Assembly (NCBI GenBank): GCA_907163345.1
Contig: CAJQUN010000015.1
Coordinates: 7,348,886 to 7,412,885, forward strand
DNA length: 64,000 nucleotides
DNA from: Haberlea rhodopensis
Lineage: Eukaryota > Streptophyta > Magnoliopsida > Lamiales > Gesneriaceae
Direction: 5' to 3'
In this document: in pieces, positions 45,458-57,364 of the stretch
Layout: the number at the start of each line of letters is the position of its first letter
Position numbering within the stretch: position 1 is the first letter of the stretch
The notes under the pieces: model-generated
What the model was told of the DNA's origin: nothing
Seen by the model: the letters and a program-made list of their open reading frames with translations, nothing else
Database searches by the model: none
Translations under genes and position numbers: made by a program

Positions 45458-45718
45458 ATCACGGCGTCGACACCACCGTCAACCGATCATGAACTGGCAA
45501 ACCCCCTGACGAACGGCATGTCCAATCTCCGTTTCTCCAACCACAGTGACAACCTCCCTTTTTCCTCATGGGACAAAAGTGTTCGATTGTACAATGCGAG
45601 CGTCAATGTGCTACTAGGAGAGTTTATGCGCGAAGGTCTGGTGCTTGATTGTTGCTTCCAAGATGATAGGTGGGCTTTGTGTGGATGTGCAGAAAATGTG
45701 TGGGGTCCGATCCGGTGA
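45458..45718 (+). pseudogene. BUB3 (spindle-checkpoint WD40 protein) N-terminal fragment
   Basis: In frame from 45461 the sequence reads TASTPPSTDHELANP, then SNLRFSNHSDNLPFSSWDKS and VRLYNASVNVL..GEF, followed by LDCCFQDD. These closely match the start and first WD40 repeat of plant BUB3. The position of the initiator codon is ATC (45458-45460), not ATG. After QDD the match fades into an unrelated tail that stops at 45718. No further exons are seen nearby. It is probably a captured or duplicated first exon. Confidence 0.8.
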
Positions 45719-46762
45719 CACGGACCAGAATCCCTGGACACGTCAAGTCCGGAACCTGTCCGACTATTGTTTTTTAAACAATTTTAAAATATTTTTTGAA
45801 ATTTAGAATTTTTTTGAGATTTCTAAATTTCTTGTTCAACTAATACATGAATTGTGATTGAAAAATACATATGTAAAAACTACAGCATTTGAAATTATAA
45901 AAAAATTACATTATTTATCCTAATTGATTAGTATAATCTTCGGATATTCTTCTTAACTTGGTTGCCAAACTCGTCGACTCCTTCTTGTCTTTTATTCGTT
46001 CTCTAGCATCGAATCACTCTTTGAATCAGTATAAATTTTGTATTTAAATAGTATTGAATCTGCACCAAAAAATAAAATTTATCTTCCATTCATCTATTTT
46101 AAATTTTAATCTTAAAAAAATATTGGATTGCAAAAATTATCCTTGTGAGCAATCGAAACGCGATGCTTATGTCGATATACGATTTAAAAGCATCGAAGTA
46201 CTGATGCTATCAGTTATATCTTTTGGTAAAACGGTAACCACCCAATCCTACAAAAATATTCTCATAATATTATTTTTAATTTTATTTAACAAGAATTATT
46301 TAATTCTTCATAAATTTATTAATATACCAACACCCTTATTCACAATCATGTACGTATACATTAAAAAATTTGGTGTTAAGTAATTTGTGTGTAAAAAAAT
46401 AGATATTATATTAAAATTAAAAAACTTTAGTGGTGATTTTCATAAGATTAATTAATTAAATTTTTTTTTTTAAAAAGAAGAAGTATAATTTACGTAGATA
46501 TCATGAGGAATAAAATTTCCTAATGATCATCAATAATGGAACTATGAATAGCAATTGTAATTTATGAAACAAGTATATTACTATTAATTAATACTTTACA
46601 GTGAATTATAACTCTTCGAACCATTATGTGTTTTCACTTCATATTGACAATGCTAAAAAAAAACAACTTATTTCCTTTTATTAATATCATTATTAATTCC
46701 TAAAAATATGTGCATATTAATATTAGTGCTGTTAAAGATGAATCACGAGTCTTCAAACTATT
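45719..46762. other. AT-rich intergenic, nothing recognised
   Basis: A short GACACG-rich stretch at 45715-45770 resembles pieces of the MITE at 46773-47329. The rest is AT-rich with no gene-like ORF. Confidence 0.5.
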
Positions 46763-46772
46763 GATATTCTTT

Positions 46773-47329
46773 TATGTTGCACCGACACTCTAAAAAATCA
46801 TCACATACAGTGTCCGGCACATCGTGGACACGGACAAGTTATGACACGGGTGCGACACGTGTCAGGCACGTCACGTGGCGTGTCTGACCGTTTTTTTTAA
46901 AAAAAGAATTGACACGTTTCTGACACGGTGGACACGACGGGACACGGCAGGACACATCATGGACACGCCGAGGACACGGGAAAAATGATTTTTTATATAT
47001 ATTTTTAAAAAAATTATAATACTTTTTTTACAAAAATGTTTAAAAAATTTTAACTTTTTTTTATGGTTATGTAGTTTGAGTGGTAATTGTTGTATGCTTT
47101 AATTAGTGAATGAAGTATCTACAACTAGATATCATTTGCAATTTTATTATTCAAATATTTGATAATTAAATTTTTTCTTGAATTTAAGTATATTAGAACA
47201 TAATGTATATGTAAAATATATATAAAAATAAAAAATTATTGTCGTATCCTAGACGTGTCGTGTCCTGTAATTTTTTAAAATATGTGTCCTCATATCAGTG
47301 TCGTGTCGTATCCGTGTCCGTGCAGCATA
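46773..47329. mobile_element. Non-autonomous Mutator-like element (557 bp)
   Basis: It starts TATGTTGCACCGACAC and ends GTGTCCGTGCAGCATA, an imperfect terminal inverted repeat. A perfect 10-bp direct repeat GATATTCTTT flanks it (46763-46772 and 47330-47339), close to the 9-bp duplication usual for Mutator-like elements. The interior is full of GACACG/CGTGTC words in both orientations. No transposase. Confidence 0.75.
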
Positions 47330-47520
47330 GATATTCTTTTAATAAAGATGCCAACATTATCATGTTATAATATACATGTTTTTTTTTCTTCAAATTATTA
47401 CTTATAAATTGAGTTCTATCGGTATATTTTGTATACTATTAAATTTTCTTTTATCCATTTAAAGTTGTTATAAATAAATTTGATAAGCTCTTGCCTCTTG
47501 ATATGTTTTTTAGGTGGATA

Positions 47521-48666
47521 CTAATTAATAAAAAATTATAAAAAATAAAAAATTCAAAAAAAAAACGTTTAATTTTTTTTTTTTACCAAAGTAGCGTGAA
47601 ATGTGGTCCAAGACCACATTTCTTCAACATACAAAAAAAAAAAAATTGCCTCTTAAGAAACGTGGTCCGAGACCACGTTTCTTCAACATACAAAAAAAAA
47701 AAAAACTTGCCTCTAAGAAACGTGGTCTTCAACATACAAAAAAAAAATTTGCGCGCGTGTCACCGGGTTACTAGTTCAACTAAGTTTTTTTTAAAAAATT
47801 ATAAAATTAAACTTAAAATAATAATAATTTTATAAATACACTTTCTTTTTAAAAAATTACTTATGTTTTTTTTATAAACTTTTTAAAATATATTTGATAC
47901 GAATTGACCAGCTCATTCAACTACCGGTTAGTTGAACTAGTATCCGGTGACATATTGCTTTGAAGGAGTAAATTGCCGGATCGGGTTTATAAACTATATA
48001 AATATCCCTTACATATAATACTATTATTTTAAAAATAAATGAAAATAGAATAAAATGGAATTTTAAATATAAAATTTCTAATATATAAAATGTTATTTTA
48101 ATAATAAAAGTTATCACATGCATCACCGGTTAGTTGAATTAGTAACCCGTTGACATATTGCTTTGAACTAGTAAATGGTCGGGTCGGGTTATAAACTATG
48201 AAAATACCCCTTACATATAATACTATTATTTTAAAAATAAAAGAAAATATAATAAAATGAAATTTTAAATATAAAATTCTAATATATAAAATTTATTAAA
48301 TTATCAACATGCATCACCGAAAAATTGAGTAATTATCTAGAAAATGTTTGTTTAAAATATTCACACATTGAAATAGGAGAGTGAGTGTGAGTCGCACACA
48401 AAATTGTGAGTGAAAATGAGTGAAGATGGGTAAGGGAATGGAGAGTGAGACGCGCGCAATTTTTTTTTTTTTTATGTTGAAGAAACGTGGTCTCGGACCA
48501 CGTTTCTTAAGAGGCAAAATTTTTTTTATGTTGAAAAAATATGGTCTTGGACCGCGTTTCTTAAGAAACGCAATGCGAGACCATGTTTCACGCTTCTTTG
48601 GTAAAAAAAAAAAAGAAACGTTATTTTTTGAATTTTTTTTATTTTTATAATATTTTATTAATTTAG
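47521..48666. mobile_element. Foldback-type element with nested palindromes
   Basis: Arms at 47521-47764 and 48446-48666 are inverted copies of each other (CTAATTAATAAAAAA at the outer ends, GCGCGCG at the inner ends). Inside the arms lie 25-bp palindromes of the form GAAACGTGGTC-nnn-GACCACGTTTC at 47598-47622, 47657-47681, 48482-48506 and, more decayed, 48536-48589. They are separated by poly-A runs and CTTCAACATAC. The 680-bp centre holds a two-copy direct repeat of about 202 bp. No ORF encodes a transposase, and no target duplication was recognised. Confidence 0.7.
47924..48316. repeat. Two-copy direct repeat of about 202 bp inside the foldback element
   Basis: Units 47924-48125 and 48126-48316 both begin CCGGTTAGTTGAA and share CATATTGCTTTGAA, then CCTTACATATAATACTATT. 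The second unit is slightly shorter. Confidence 0.8.
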
Positions 48667-49096
48667 CCTTATAGTAATAACTAAACAATTAGAAGCAATT
48701 TAGCAATTTGACCTATTATTTTATTAATTTATTTGATTTTTATACTTCATATATTATTATGAAAATTAAATAAATTTATAGTTTATATATATGTTTGTTT
48801 AAATTAAATGCTAGACTTAATGAATTTATATGATTATTATTGCAGTAGCTTATATTGTGTAATATGAAAATAATTACAAAATAAATAAATAATTATTTTT
48901 AACTCTAAATTTTTTAATTTCTATTATTTTGAATCGGTGTCTACGTGTGTATCACGTACTTCATGCTGGTATATATCTATACTCCTATAAATATGTGGAT
49001 ATAAGGGTAATGTTTTCCCTTGTTTATTTACTACTTTGCCTCTAATCTCTTTGATGGATGGCTAGGCTACATGTATGGATGGGAAAGAGCTACAAA
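48667..49096. other. AT-rich spacer with the left copy of an 80-bp duplication
   Basis: The segment 48971-49058 (CTATAAATATGTGGATATAAGGGTA and following) recurs at 49822-49885 on the other side of the hAT-like MITE. Confidence 0.6.
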
Positions 49097-49104
49097 TCTA
49101 TATT

Positions 49105-49819
49105 CAGTGTTTTAAAAGTCGGATCGGACCGACGGTTCAACGGTTTTAACCGATAACCAGTGCTTGATCTGGTCCGATTGACCCTATAAAACCATCATAC
49201 TAAAAAATCAGTGGAAACCGGATTGAACCTGTCAAAAACCTGTTCAACAGATAAACCGATCGACCTGTTGAACCAGAAGTTTCTTCATTTTTCTTTCTTT
49301 TAAATTTTTTTTTCCGTTAAACTTATAAATCAAATTTTTAGAACAAAAATATGTTATATATAATTTATTGTTATTGAAATAATTACAAAATAATATTATA
49401 TATATATATATTCAAAAATCCATATAATTTCATAATCGTGTCTTGTATATTATATATAAATATGTTTAGTTTCTCGTAAATTATAAAATTTGTGAATTAT
49501 TTCATAATTTTTTAAATTTTTTTCTTATGATTTTGGGATATTGTTCTTTTTGAGTATTGTTTGTTGTCTTTTAGATGTTTTTCTTTTATGTTGAACATTT
49601 GGTTATATTTGATTTTTCAAGTTTGACATGTAATGTTGGTGTAATGACATTTTTTATTGTGAAGAGCTTGAAACAATAACAAATACATGATATATGTATT
49701 TTATAAAAAATAAAATAGATATTATATAATGCTGACGTCATCACAAGCGGTCGAACCGATCGAACTTGTAACCAGTAAAAACATCAGTTTCATATCCGGT
49801 CCTGATTTTGAAAACACAG
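49105..49819. mobile_element. hAT-like MITE (715 bp)
   Basis: The left end CAGTGTTTTAAAAGTCGGA and the inverted right end CTGTGTTTTCAAAATC form a terminal inverted repeat. The flanking 8-bp sequences TCTATATT (49097-49104) and TCTATATA (49820-49827) agree at seven of eight bases, as expected of a hAT duplication. The interior carries GGACCGA/CGGTTCAA words. No transposase. Confidence 0.65.
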
Positions 49820-49885
49820 TCTATATATATCTATTCTCCTATAAATATGTGGATATAAGGGTACTACTTTATCTCTAATCTGTTT

Positions 49886-52104
49886 ATTGACTGGACTGTA
49901 TCTCTATTCTATGGGCATGTGCTGCATGGTCACAATTTATTTATTTAGTCTACAAAATGTTCAGTTTTCTCCAGCTTATTAAATAATGTTGGCATCTTAT
50001 TAATTATTAATATTAAGTTAAAGCTAATTCATTATGTACAGCTATTGACAGAGCGCTCTGTTTCCTTCCCTAATTTCCAATCTCTGCTATTATCCTAACC
50101 TATCGTACACAGAAAGAAGACTAACCAAGAAAAACCATACCTGAAGCCCTCTTCCGTCAAAATCTGCCGCTCCTAAACACGTCGACAACATGCTATTCCA
50201 CCGTCTCCAGGGAGACCCAATGGGATGCCCGCAAACCCTCGGGACTCCTCACTATCTGAAGGCCCATCCCGTAAAAATCCGCCGCCACGGAGAGATACAG
50301 TCGCACGCCCACAAACCCCTCGAAACCAACCCAACATGTTGAAAGATGGATGCCTTTGTTCCTCAAAAATTTCCTTGTCGGCCCCACTATGAAAGATGGA
50401 TGCCTTTGTTCCTCAAAATTTCCTTGTGCATGCCATTGCATCACGTTAAAATTGCATTATGTTACCCAAAAAGAAAATATTACTGCATAATAATTAAAAA
50501 AATTGTTTTACCCATTAATAGTTTTTTAATGAAGGTATTGAATTTTGTACGTTTGTTGATAAATACCTCATACCACATGAAATGATTCAGTTTTGTGGCC
50601 TTTGGTGGTCTTATCGCCTCTACATTTTCATTCCAAGACATGTCCGTTAACATCTCAGATTCAATTTCATATCCTTGATTAAGTCCTTGTCATCCCTCGT
50701 GAGATCCCGTGAGGAAATGCCTTAGCATATTTTCTTGTAGTTTCTGGTATGTTTTTCATCGTTATTACGGTGCTACATCAACTTACCTCATATAGACAGT
50801 AGAAGTAAGCTTCTGTCCGAAATTGTTGCCTCCCAGATTCCAAATTGTAACTACTCTACATATACAATAAATTTATTAACAGTAAATCCTGAGAACACAG
50901 GTACATTAAACAATATTTGAGATAAATTTTGGGAAAATAAGCCATTCCAAATGATCGTTTCATGAATGCTTCGCGACTTATTTAAAAATGTAGAATGGAA
51001 GCACAATAAAGTTATTTCTTGTAGTTGATAGTAGATATAATGGGAAGAAATTCATCAACCACCAAGTTCTTCATATAATCTTATATTGTCATTATGTTGT
51101 TATTAGTCTATTCATTAAATTTAATAAAATTATTGGTTTTCATTTTATGTTAAGCTAAAGAAAATGCATTAAATAAAACGCGTCTTTAATTACTTGGATA
51201 CATACATGTTGGCCTTCAAGAAATGCCATGCTTTTTTTGTTTTTTTGTTTTTTACTATAAAAATGTAGGAATATGTATAGTTTTGAAAAGTATAGAGAAA
51301 TTAAATAAATAAATCTGTAACTAAGAAATATTAAAAATAATTCCATATACCAGAGTACTTTTAAATGTTTATGTGATATTTATTGCACAAACTTATAAAA
51401 AATACTGAAGCACATTCGAATGATAACAGAGTTAAAAATAAATAGATTTAAAATGACTGTGTCAATAACAAATATGCATACATACTTATTTCATATGTAA
51501 TGCATGTATGAATAATTGTATAATTATTGGAGTACAGAGGAAGATAAATTTATCAAGATGCTAATATTTGTTACTTTATGATATGCTAACAAAAGTTTTT
51601 CGAACGTAAACCAGAAAATTGAGTTGATCCTACAAACAAATACAATAATAGAGAGGGGTTTCATGTGCTCTTGTGTCAATTTCAGATTTTAGATTTTGTT
51701 GAGATGAAGATAAATGCGGAAGATGATCAAACATTCGGTAATTCTAGATCATCATATTTATAAGAAAATAAATTTTTTTTATGGCATAACTAATTGTTCT
51801 CCACAAGTTCTTAGATGTAATAGGTGTCATCATGAAGGTAAAACAATCCGTCCAATTCCAAAGGCATGACAAGAGCCTTGGCTACCGAAAAGAAATCATT
51901 TTGGCAAACCTTCTGTGTATATGAATTATATTATTAGAATTAAATCATTTCAACATATACATTATAAATTAATATTTTCTCTCAGACTTGATACTATTAT
52001 AATAAATTTGTGTGACGATCTTGCTATCAATGAGATCCAATGGTTATAAGAAATTGAGCATGAGCAGCAGATAACAGCTTTCTTAAATATAAAAAGGCAT
52101 ATTT
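49886..52104. other. Intergenic with a short tandem repeat
   Basis: At 50341-50430 a unit of about 50 bp beginning GAAAGATGGATGCCTTTG occurs twice. A looser 115-bp-scale similarity involves CCCGTAAAAATCCGCCGC and TCCGTCAAAATCTGCCGC at 50150-50300. No gene recognised. Confidence 0.5.
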
Positions 52105-53655
52105 TGTAGGAATTTTTGGTGCGCCCAAATTGAGATTGGGTCCAAGTTTGTTATTGAGAACAAATTTCGTTTGAATGGTCAATGGGCTAGAAATCCCACA
52201 TTGGGGTTTTAAACCAATAAAGATTTATTTATATTGAGAAACAAATTTAGAGAGTGTAGTCTAATGGGAAAGAGGGGTGCTCCTCGCGCGCCGTCCGTCC
52301 GTTGATATCCTACCTTGATTGCTGAGAGTTAATGGATTTAAGTGAGACTTAAATCTGAGATTTATGTTGAGGCTTCTCAGCTACCCCACTGCATTGTCAT
52401 TTATGTTTTCACCTTTGGTAGGTCTGCTGTTGCAGCTATATAAGCTGCTCCAGCCTCATTCTTTTGTTCATCCCGAAATTGCATTTCATATCATATCTTC
52501 TTAGCTTCTTGAGAGTACTACACGTTGTTAAGTGTTCGAGTGAGTCTGTCTGGGTTTCAGCTTCAATCCAAAAAGAGGTGTTTGGGCGTTGTACCTTGGA
52601 ACTCTCTTGGCCAGAAGGCCAGAAGTTGTAGGCGGGCAATTTAGAGTTTACGGGCACACGATTTACTGTGGCCTCGTCCATTTCAGATACTAGACAACAA
52701 AGCATATGCACAGTATATTTAAACCGTTGTAAGTTTCTACTGTTTTCAAGCATTTTATTTATAAGACAGTGTTTGAGATCTTTTGAGGTTTCGTCTACTT
52801 GGGAAAAAAAAAACCAATAATCGTAAACTCTAAACCTATGATTTTTTTTCCTATGTTGTGTTCTGTCAAAACTCGGATTTTCATCAACTGCACTTTAACA
52901 AATTGTTACTGGTCAAGTTTCATATTTAGTTGAGACACTGTTTATGCACTGTTGAAAGGTTTAATCCTACTGTTTCAAAACTGCTTTGATATTATTTGTG
53001 CTCTCTTATTTGTGTTCTATTTTAGCTAATGGCTGACCAGCTTACCCAAACACCTGCTATGAATACTGAGATTCCGGTGATCAAAGCTAGCGGTACTAAG
53101 GCCGCTATGCTAGTTCTGAGAAGTCCAATGCCGTTTTCTCAATTTGAGAAACCGAAAAAAGTTCAAACGTTCCAACTTTAAACGTTGGCAATAGAAGATG
53201 ATGTGCTTCCTTACCACCTTGAACTTGACCAGGTTTCTGAAGGAGGAGAAATCGGTGGAGGACAAAGAGGATCCTCAATCTGCAGTGATTGTCGAGTCAT
53301 GGATGAGTGCCGACTACCTATGTCGTAACTACGTACTGAATTCTCTTGACGATGCACTTTTTAATGTGTATTTCCCTAAGGAGCCTGCTAAGAATCTTTG
53401 GGAATCATTAGGGACAAAGTATAAAGTTGATGACGCAGGTGCAAAGAAATTTGTAGCTGGGCGATTCCACGACTATCGAATAGTAGATGACAAGAGCGTT
53501 GTGGAGCAATGCGAAGAGCTGCAGCTGATATATCATGAACTTGTTGCCGAAGGTATGGGGCTAAATAATGCTCTCCAAGTGGCGATGATGATTGAAAAAT
53601 TACCGCCATCTTGGAGGACTTCAAAAGTTACCTAAAGCACAAGCGAAAGATGATG
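52105..53655 (+). mobile_element. Element D: truncated relative of Copia element B
   Basis: The 5' LTR (about 52105-52819) shares the TATA hairpin (52433-52449), the inverted repeat near 52336 and the end ACCAATA with element B. It lacks the U3 repeated boxes, and its GC-rich tract is cut off after CCGTCCGTCCG. The leader and gag follow, and the copy ends abruptly at 53655, where a reversed chromovirus LTR begins. Pol and 3' LTR were not found downstream. Confidence 0.8.
53029..53655 (+). pseudogene. gag: Element D gag
   Basis: ATG at 53029 gives the same opening as element B (MADQLTQTPAMN). A frameshift in an A-run near 53155 and an in-frame TAG near 53191 break it. The open part from 53198 matches B closely (SWMSADYLCRNY, LWESLGTKYKVDDAG). 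Near 53615 one base is missing relative to B, so the frame ends at the same TAA position as B's gag although the lesion differs. It is cut by the insertion at 53656. Confidence 0.8.
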
Positions 53656-56020
53656 TGTAAAGACCCCCGTGCCCTTACTCCTTTATTAGTGTTTTAATCC
53701 ATGTCATTAGTGCATATTATCATACATGTAGGGGAAAAACCACTTATCATCATAGCCAATCATGCATATAATAAAGTTTCTTTACATTATTCAATATAAT
53801 GACCAGTTCTCCCCAACCATGTCCACATAAATCTCATGCACCAATATATACACTAGCATGTTCTCAGTTCATTTAGCAATTCAATAATTAATTGCATGCA
53901 ACACATAATTGAAAAGAGAAAGGCCTTGCCTTCTTTATACAATCCATATACACATAATACTGCTCACATGCAAGCATCGAATAAGTATGCGTGTATCTTA
54001 TGTATAAAGTATCATGCTCAATACCGTCGCTGGTACTTCGATCCCTGGAATCACCTCCATTCCATAGCTTGAGCTCAACTCCAAAGTCATCGATGTACCT
54101 AATCACTTGCCCCAACAGAGACATCCCCCACACGGGGTGAGCACACCAATATCCCAAATCCAATAATCACAATAATACAATTCATAATTTACAACAATGT
54201 AAATGCTATGAAATACAAAATATGCTCCCTGGATGATATCATCCTCATCCGGGATTCCCTGTACTGTCCATGTTCTCAAAACAACTGAAACCAACAAATT
54301 CCCAAATGCCAGTTAATCATTACATTGATTAACAAATCCATTTGCTTTATACCGATATCATAATCAATAATACCAATCATTAAACAATGATTACAGATAT
54401 TCCAAATACCTCGCTTATGGTTCCATAGTTCTATTCTATTGCTCGCTCTACAATAGCGGCATTTCATTCTCACGCATGCTCAACAGTAGTGGCGTCATAA
54501 CCGATGTTCGCTCAAAGGAGACAACATCCAATCATTGCTCGTTCAAAAGCGGCACCATATAAATCCCGATGCATATATATACATTTGTAGCAAATACATA
54601 AACCATGCATTTCCATACACATTCATTGCAATACATCGTACCAAGCACTCAACAATTGCAATTATATTAAAGGGCTATGCTCTTACGTCATACGTACCTT
54701 ATCATTCCGTAGTTCGAGTCCGACCTTGCCTGAGTTCCACGACCCGATGAGTTAAGTGCTAACATGCAAATAACTCTCAATTAAACATAGGCATGCAATC
54801 ACGTGCCCAAGCATGTTCACAATTTCCAAACCTATCGTCTATCCATGACGATTACCAAAATATAAGCCCCCCGGGTAAGCATGCATAATACCAAAAAAAG
54901 CCCATTTTATATGTTTAAAAGATAGCCAAAAACTCAATCGAGAAATCCGTTATATTAATTTTGGCTCCAACCAATCCATTTTAAAAGTATAGCATTCCCA
55001 TTGGAATGTAGACATTACCCCGGAAACGGGCTACTCAAACATCGATTACAAAATCCCGACATTTTCCAAAGTTCCAAAGAAAAACACAACTTACGGGCGG
55101 CGATCGATCGCCTCTTTTAGCGCGATCGATTGCCCCTGTCCAGTGGGCAAAATCGCCTCCTCGCGTTCGATCGCCAACCCTCACGATCGATCGCCTAGAC
55201 CACGCTATCGATCGCCTGCACTGTTCATCGTCACTGATTTTAACAGCTGCACGTCGCGATCGATCGCCCCTCCTCGCCGATCGATCGCCAACTGCGATTT
55301 TTTGAAAAATTCGAGCTTCCATGGTGTTTTTCACACCCAAACTCAAAACCAACAACCCTAACACCATTAACACCTCAAATACTCCATTTAAAACTAATAA
55401 AAGCTTCAAAAACTCAACATTGATTTTTAACAAAACCCCCAAATTCCAAACCAAACAAAATACACAACCAAAACCCACCAAACTACTATCAAATCGAAGA
55501 TAAGAACGAGGGGAAGATCAATAGCTTATTATCTCTGAGAAATCCTGCTCCCAAACCAAGCTACCAACCATTTTTCCTCCAAGAGGAAAAGAGAGGGGAA
55601 AGGGGAAGATGTGATGAGGCGTAGAGAGAGGGGAGAGAGAGAAGTGTTCCGTGCCAAATGACGGAATACCGAGTCCACTTGGTATATTTAGTACCAAAAC
55701 TCGAAAATACCAATACCATCCACAAATACATCATGATTCATTAAAAATCATCTGTTTTCAAAAATCATCTCTCTAACCTCAATTCCCATTACCAGCCCCA
55801 GTACAAAGTACTCCGGATCCCAAATCCCACCAAAGACCAAATTCCAAGGTTATCACCACGATGAGAATACAATATCATCCCTTGGATCCAACGACCCCAA
55901 AAAACAGGATTTAAAATCCCCGGAAGTCACGAAACCACAATTAATTCATAATTGCCACAAATAAATCCCATTAAGGATTAATACCACATCGGGATTAACA
56001 CCATTAATCCCCGGGTATCA
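53656..56020 (-). repeat. Reversed chromovirus LTR of family F (2365 bp)
   Basis: On the minus strand it starts TGATACCCGGGGATTAATGG and ends GGGGTCTTTACA, in step with 57491-59936. It carries palindromes (55101-55287), a donor-like AAG|GTACGTATG (GT from 54697) and a mutated acceptor (GGGGCAA instead of GGGGCAG, near 54107). The minus-strand purine tract TTAGTGGGGGATAATTT abuts it, so this is a 3' LTR. Confidence 0.8.
55101..55287. promoter_or_regulatory. Palindrome cluster in the reversed LTR
   Basis: Cores at 55101, 55123, 55164, 55184, 55205, 55257 and 55278; steps 22, 41, 20, 21, 52 and 21 bp. Three cores have single changes (CGATCGATTG, CGTTCGATCG, CTATCGATCG). Confidence 0.8.
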
Positions 56021-56477
56021 AAATTATCCCCCACTAATAAAATTTCATCCCCAAAATTTGCAAGGCGTACTCCATGTATTGTCGAGATTACAAAATCCAA
56101 ACGGATTCACATCGTCGAATCATGAACATGTCATGAACGCCACACCAACCGCGAGGACACCGACCTCACACCAAAATCTGGAATGGAGTAAACCTCCCCA
56201 AACCATCATAAACTCAAAGAAAGACGTCAGCATTCCCCGATGCTAACCATCTCAAAGCAGTCAGCCAACCATAACTGCTAACCAAACGAATCATTCAAGA
56301 TTCTAAAATAGATATCGTCACAATTATATCTTCAAGACCTAGTCACCGATGTTAAACATACATCGTTATCAAAGTGACCATTAGTACACCACAGTGTACC
56401 TGAACTACATCCGGTTCCCAATTTTCAAATCCATCTCCAACAGGGGAGTAGTTGCACCACATTGCAACACGGATCGG
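56021..56477 (-). other. 3' untranslated piece of the reversed chromovirus
   Basis: Minus-strand sequence upstream of the LTR, with the polypurine tract TTAGTGGGGGATAATTT at 56021-56037. No pol frame was recognised before the next element, so the copy is truncated. Confidence 0.55.
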
Positions 56478-57364
56478 ACAACACATCTCCAAATCTCTTA
56501 AGCTTTGAGTTCTTGAGCAGCAGACTTAATAGAATTTGATCTTTAAGATCACAATTAGGCTTCTTTGCTGCTCTTGCAAAACTTCAGAATATTTCAATGA
56601 ACGTGTTGAATGTTTTGCTTGAATTGAATGAAGTTGATTTTTATCTTTTGAATCTTGATCGGATTGTTCAGCACTTTCTTCATTTTTCACTTTGATGTAT
56701 TTATAGACAGAGCAGTATAACGGTAACTTTTCTTTAATTGGAAAGATCTGCGTAAAATCAGCTTCCTGATTTTCTTCTAAATTCTTTTTGTCTTCTTTCC
56801 AATTTCGCTAATCAAGGGCTACTTCAAACTGACGCTATTGGTGGCGCTGATATATTAGTGCGGCGCTTCGTTGTACCTTTGTCAGAGTGAGTTTGTACTT
56901 ATTTTGTCTTATTATTTTATATGTCTGCTGACTTCTCCTTCACTGTATATCTGCTGGTTATATGGTCAGCTGATGTCCTTGTCATCATTTGTTGTATAGT
57001 TACTAGTTACTTAGTCTGATGGACTGAAGTCAACTAATAAGTGCTCTTGTTCCAGTGGACGTTCACTCTCTACATTCTGTGGATGATAACTATTGGTCTT
57101 TGGACCCGGTAGATGTCTTTTCAGCTTTTCACCCGGTGGATGTCTTTTAAGCTTTTCACCCGGTAGATGTCTTTTAGGCTTTTCACCCGGTAGGTGTCTT
57201 TTAGGCTTTTCACCCGGTAGGTGTCTTTTAGGATTTTCACCCGGTGAATGTCTTTTAAGCTTTTCACCCGGTAGATGTATTTTAGGCTTTTCACCTTTTA
57301 TGCAGTAGACACTTCAAACAGTAGATGTTTGTGATCACCAAAACTTAGAAATATTTTCCCAACA
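56478..57364 (-). repeat. Copia-type LTR fragment with a 27-bp repeat
   Basis: The plus-strand right end TTTTCCCAACA is the inverse of a typical Copia LTR start (TGTTGGGAAAATATTTC). The left limit is set only by a change of sequence near 56478. No target duplication was found. It contains the minisatellite at 57101-57300. Confidence 0.45.
57101..57300. repeat. 27-bp minisatellite, about seven units
   Basis: The unit is built on CTTTTCACCCGGTAGATGTC. Because 27 is a multiple of 3, one plus-strand frame stays open and reads a nine-residue repeat (FSPGRCLLG). No start context or homologue supports coding. Confidence 0.85.

Noticed and set aside
47596..48688. ORFs in the foldback element (VVRDHVSS- and RGPRP-like repeats)
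   Set aside because: They result from the repeated palindromes and poly-A runs; no start context or homologous domain.
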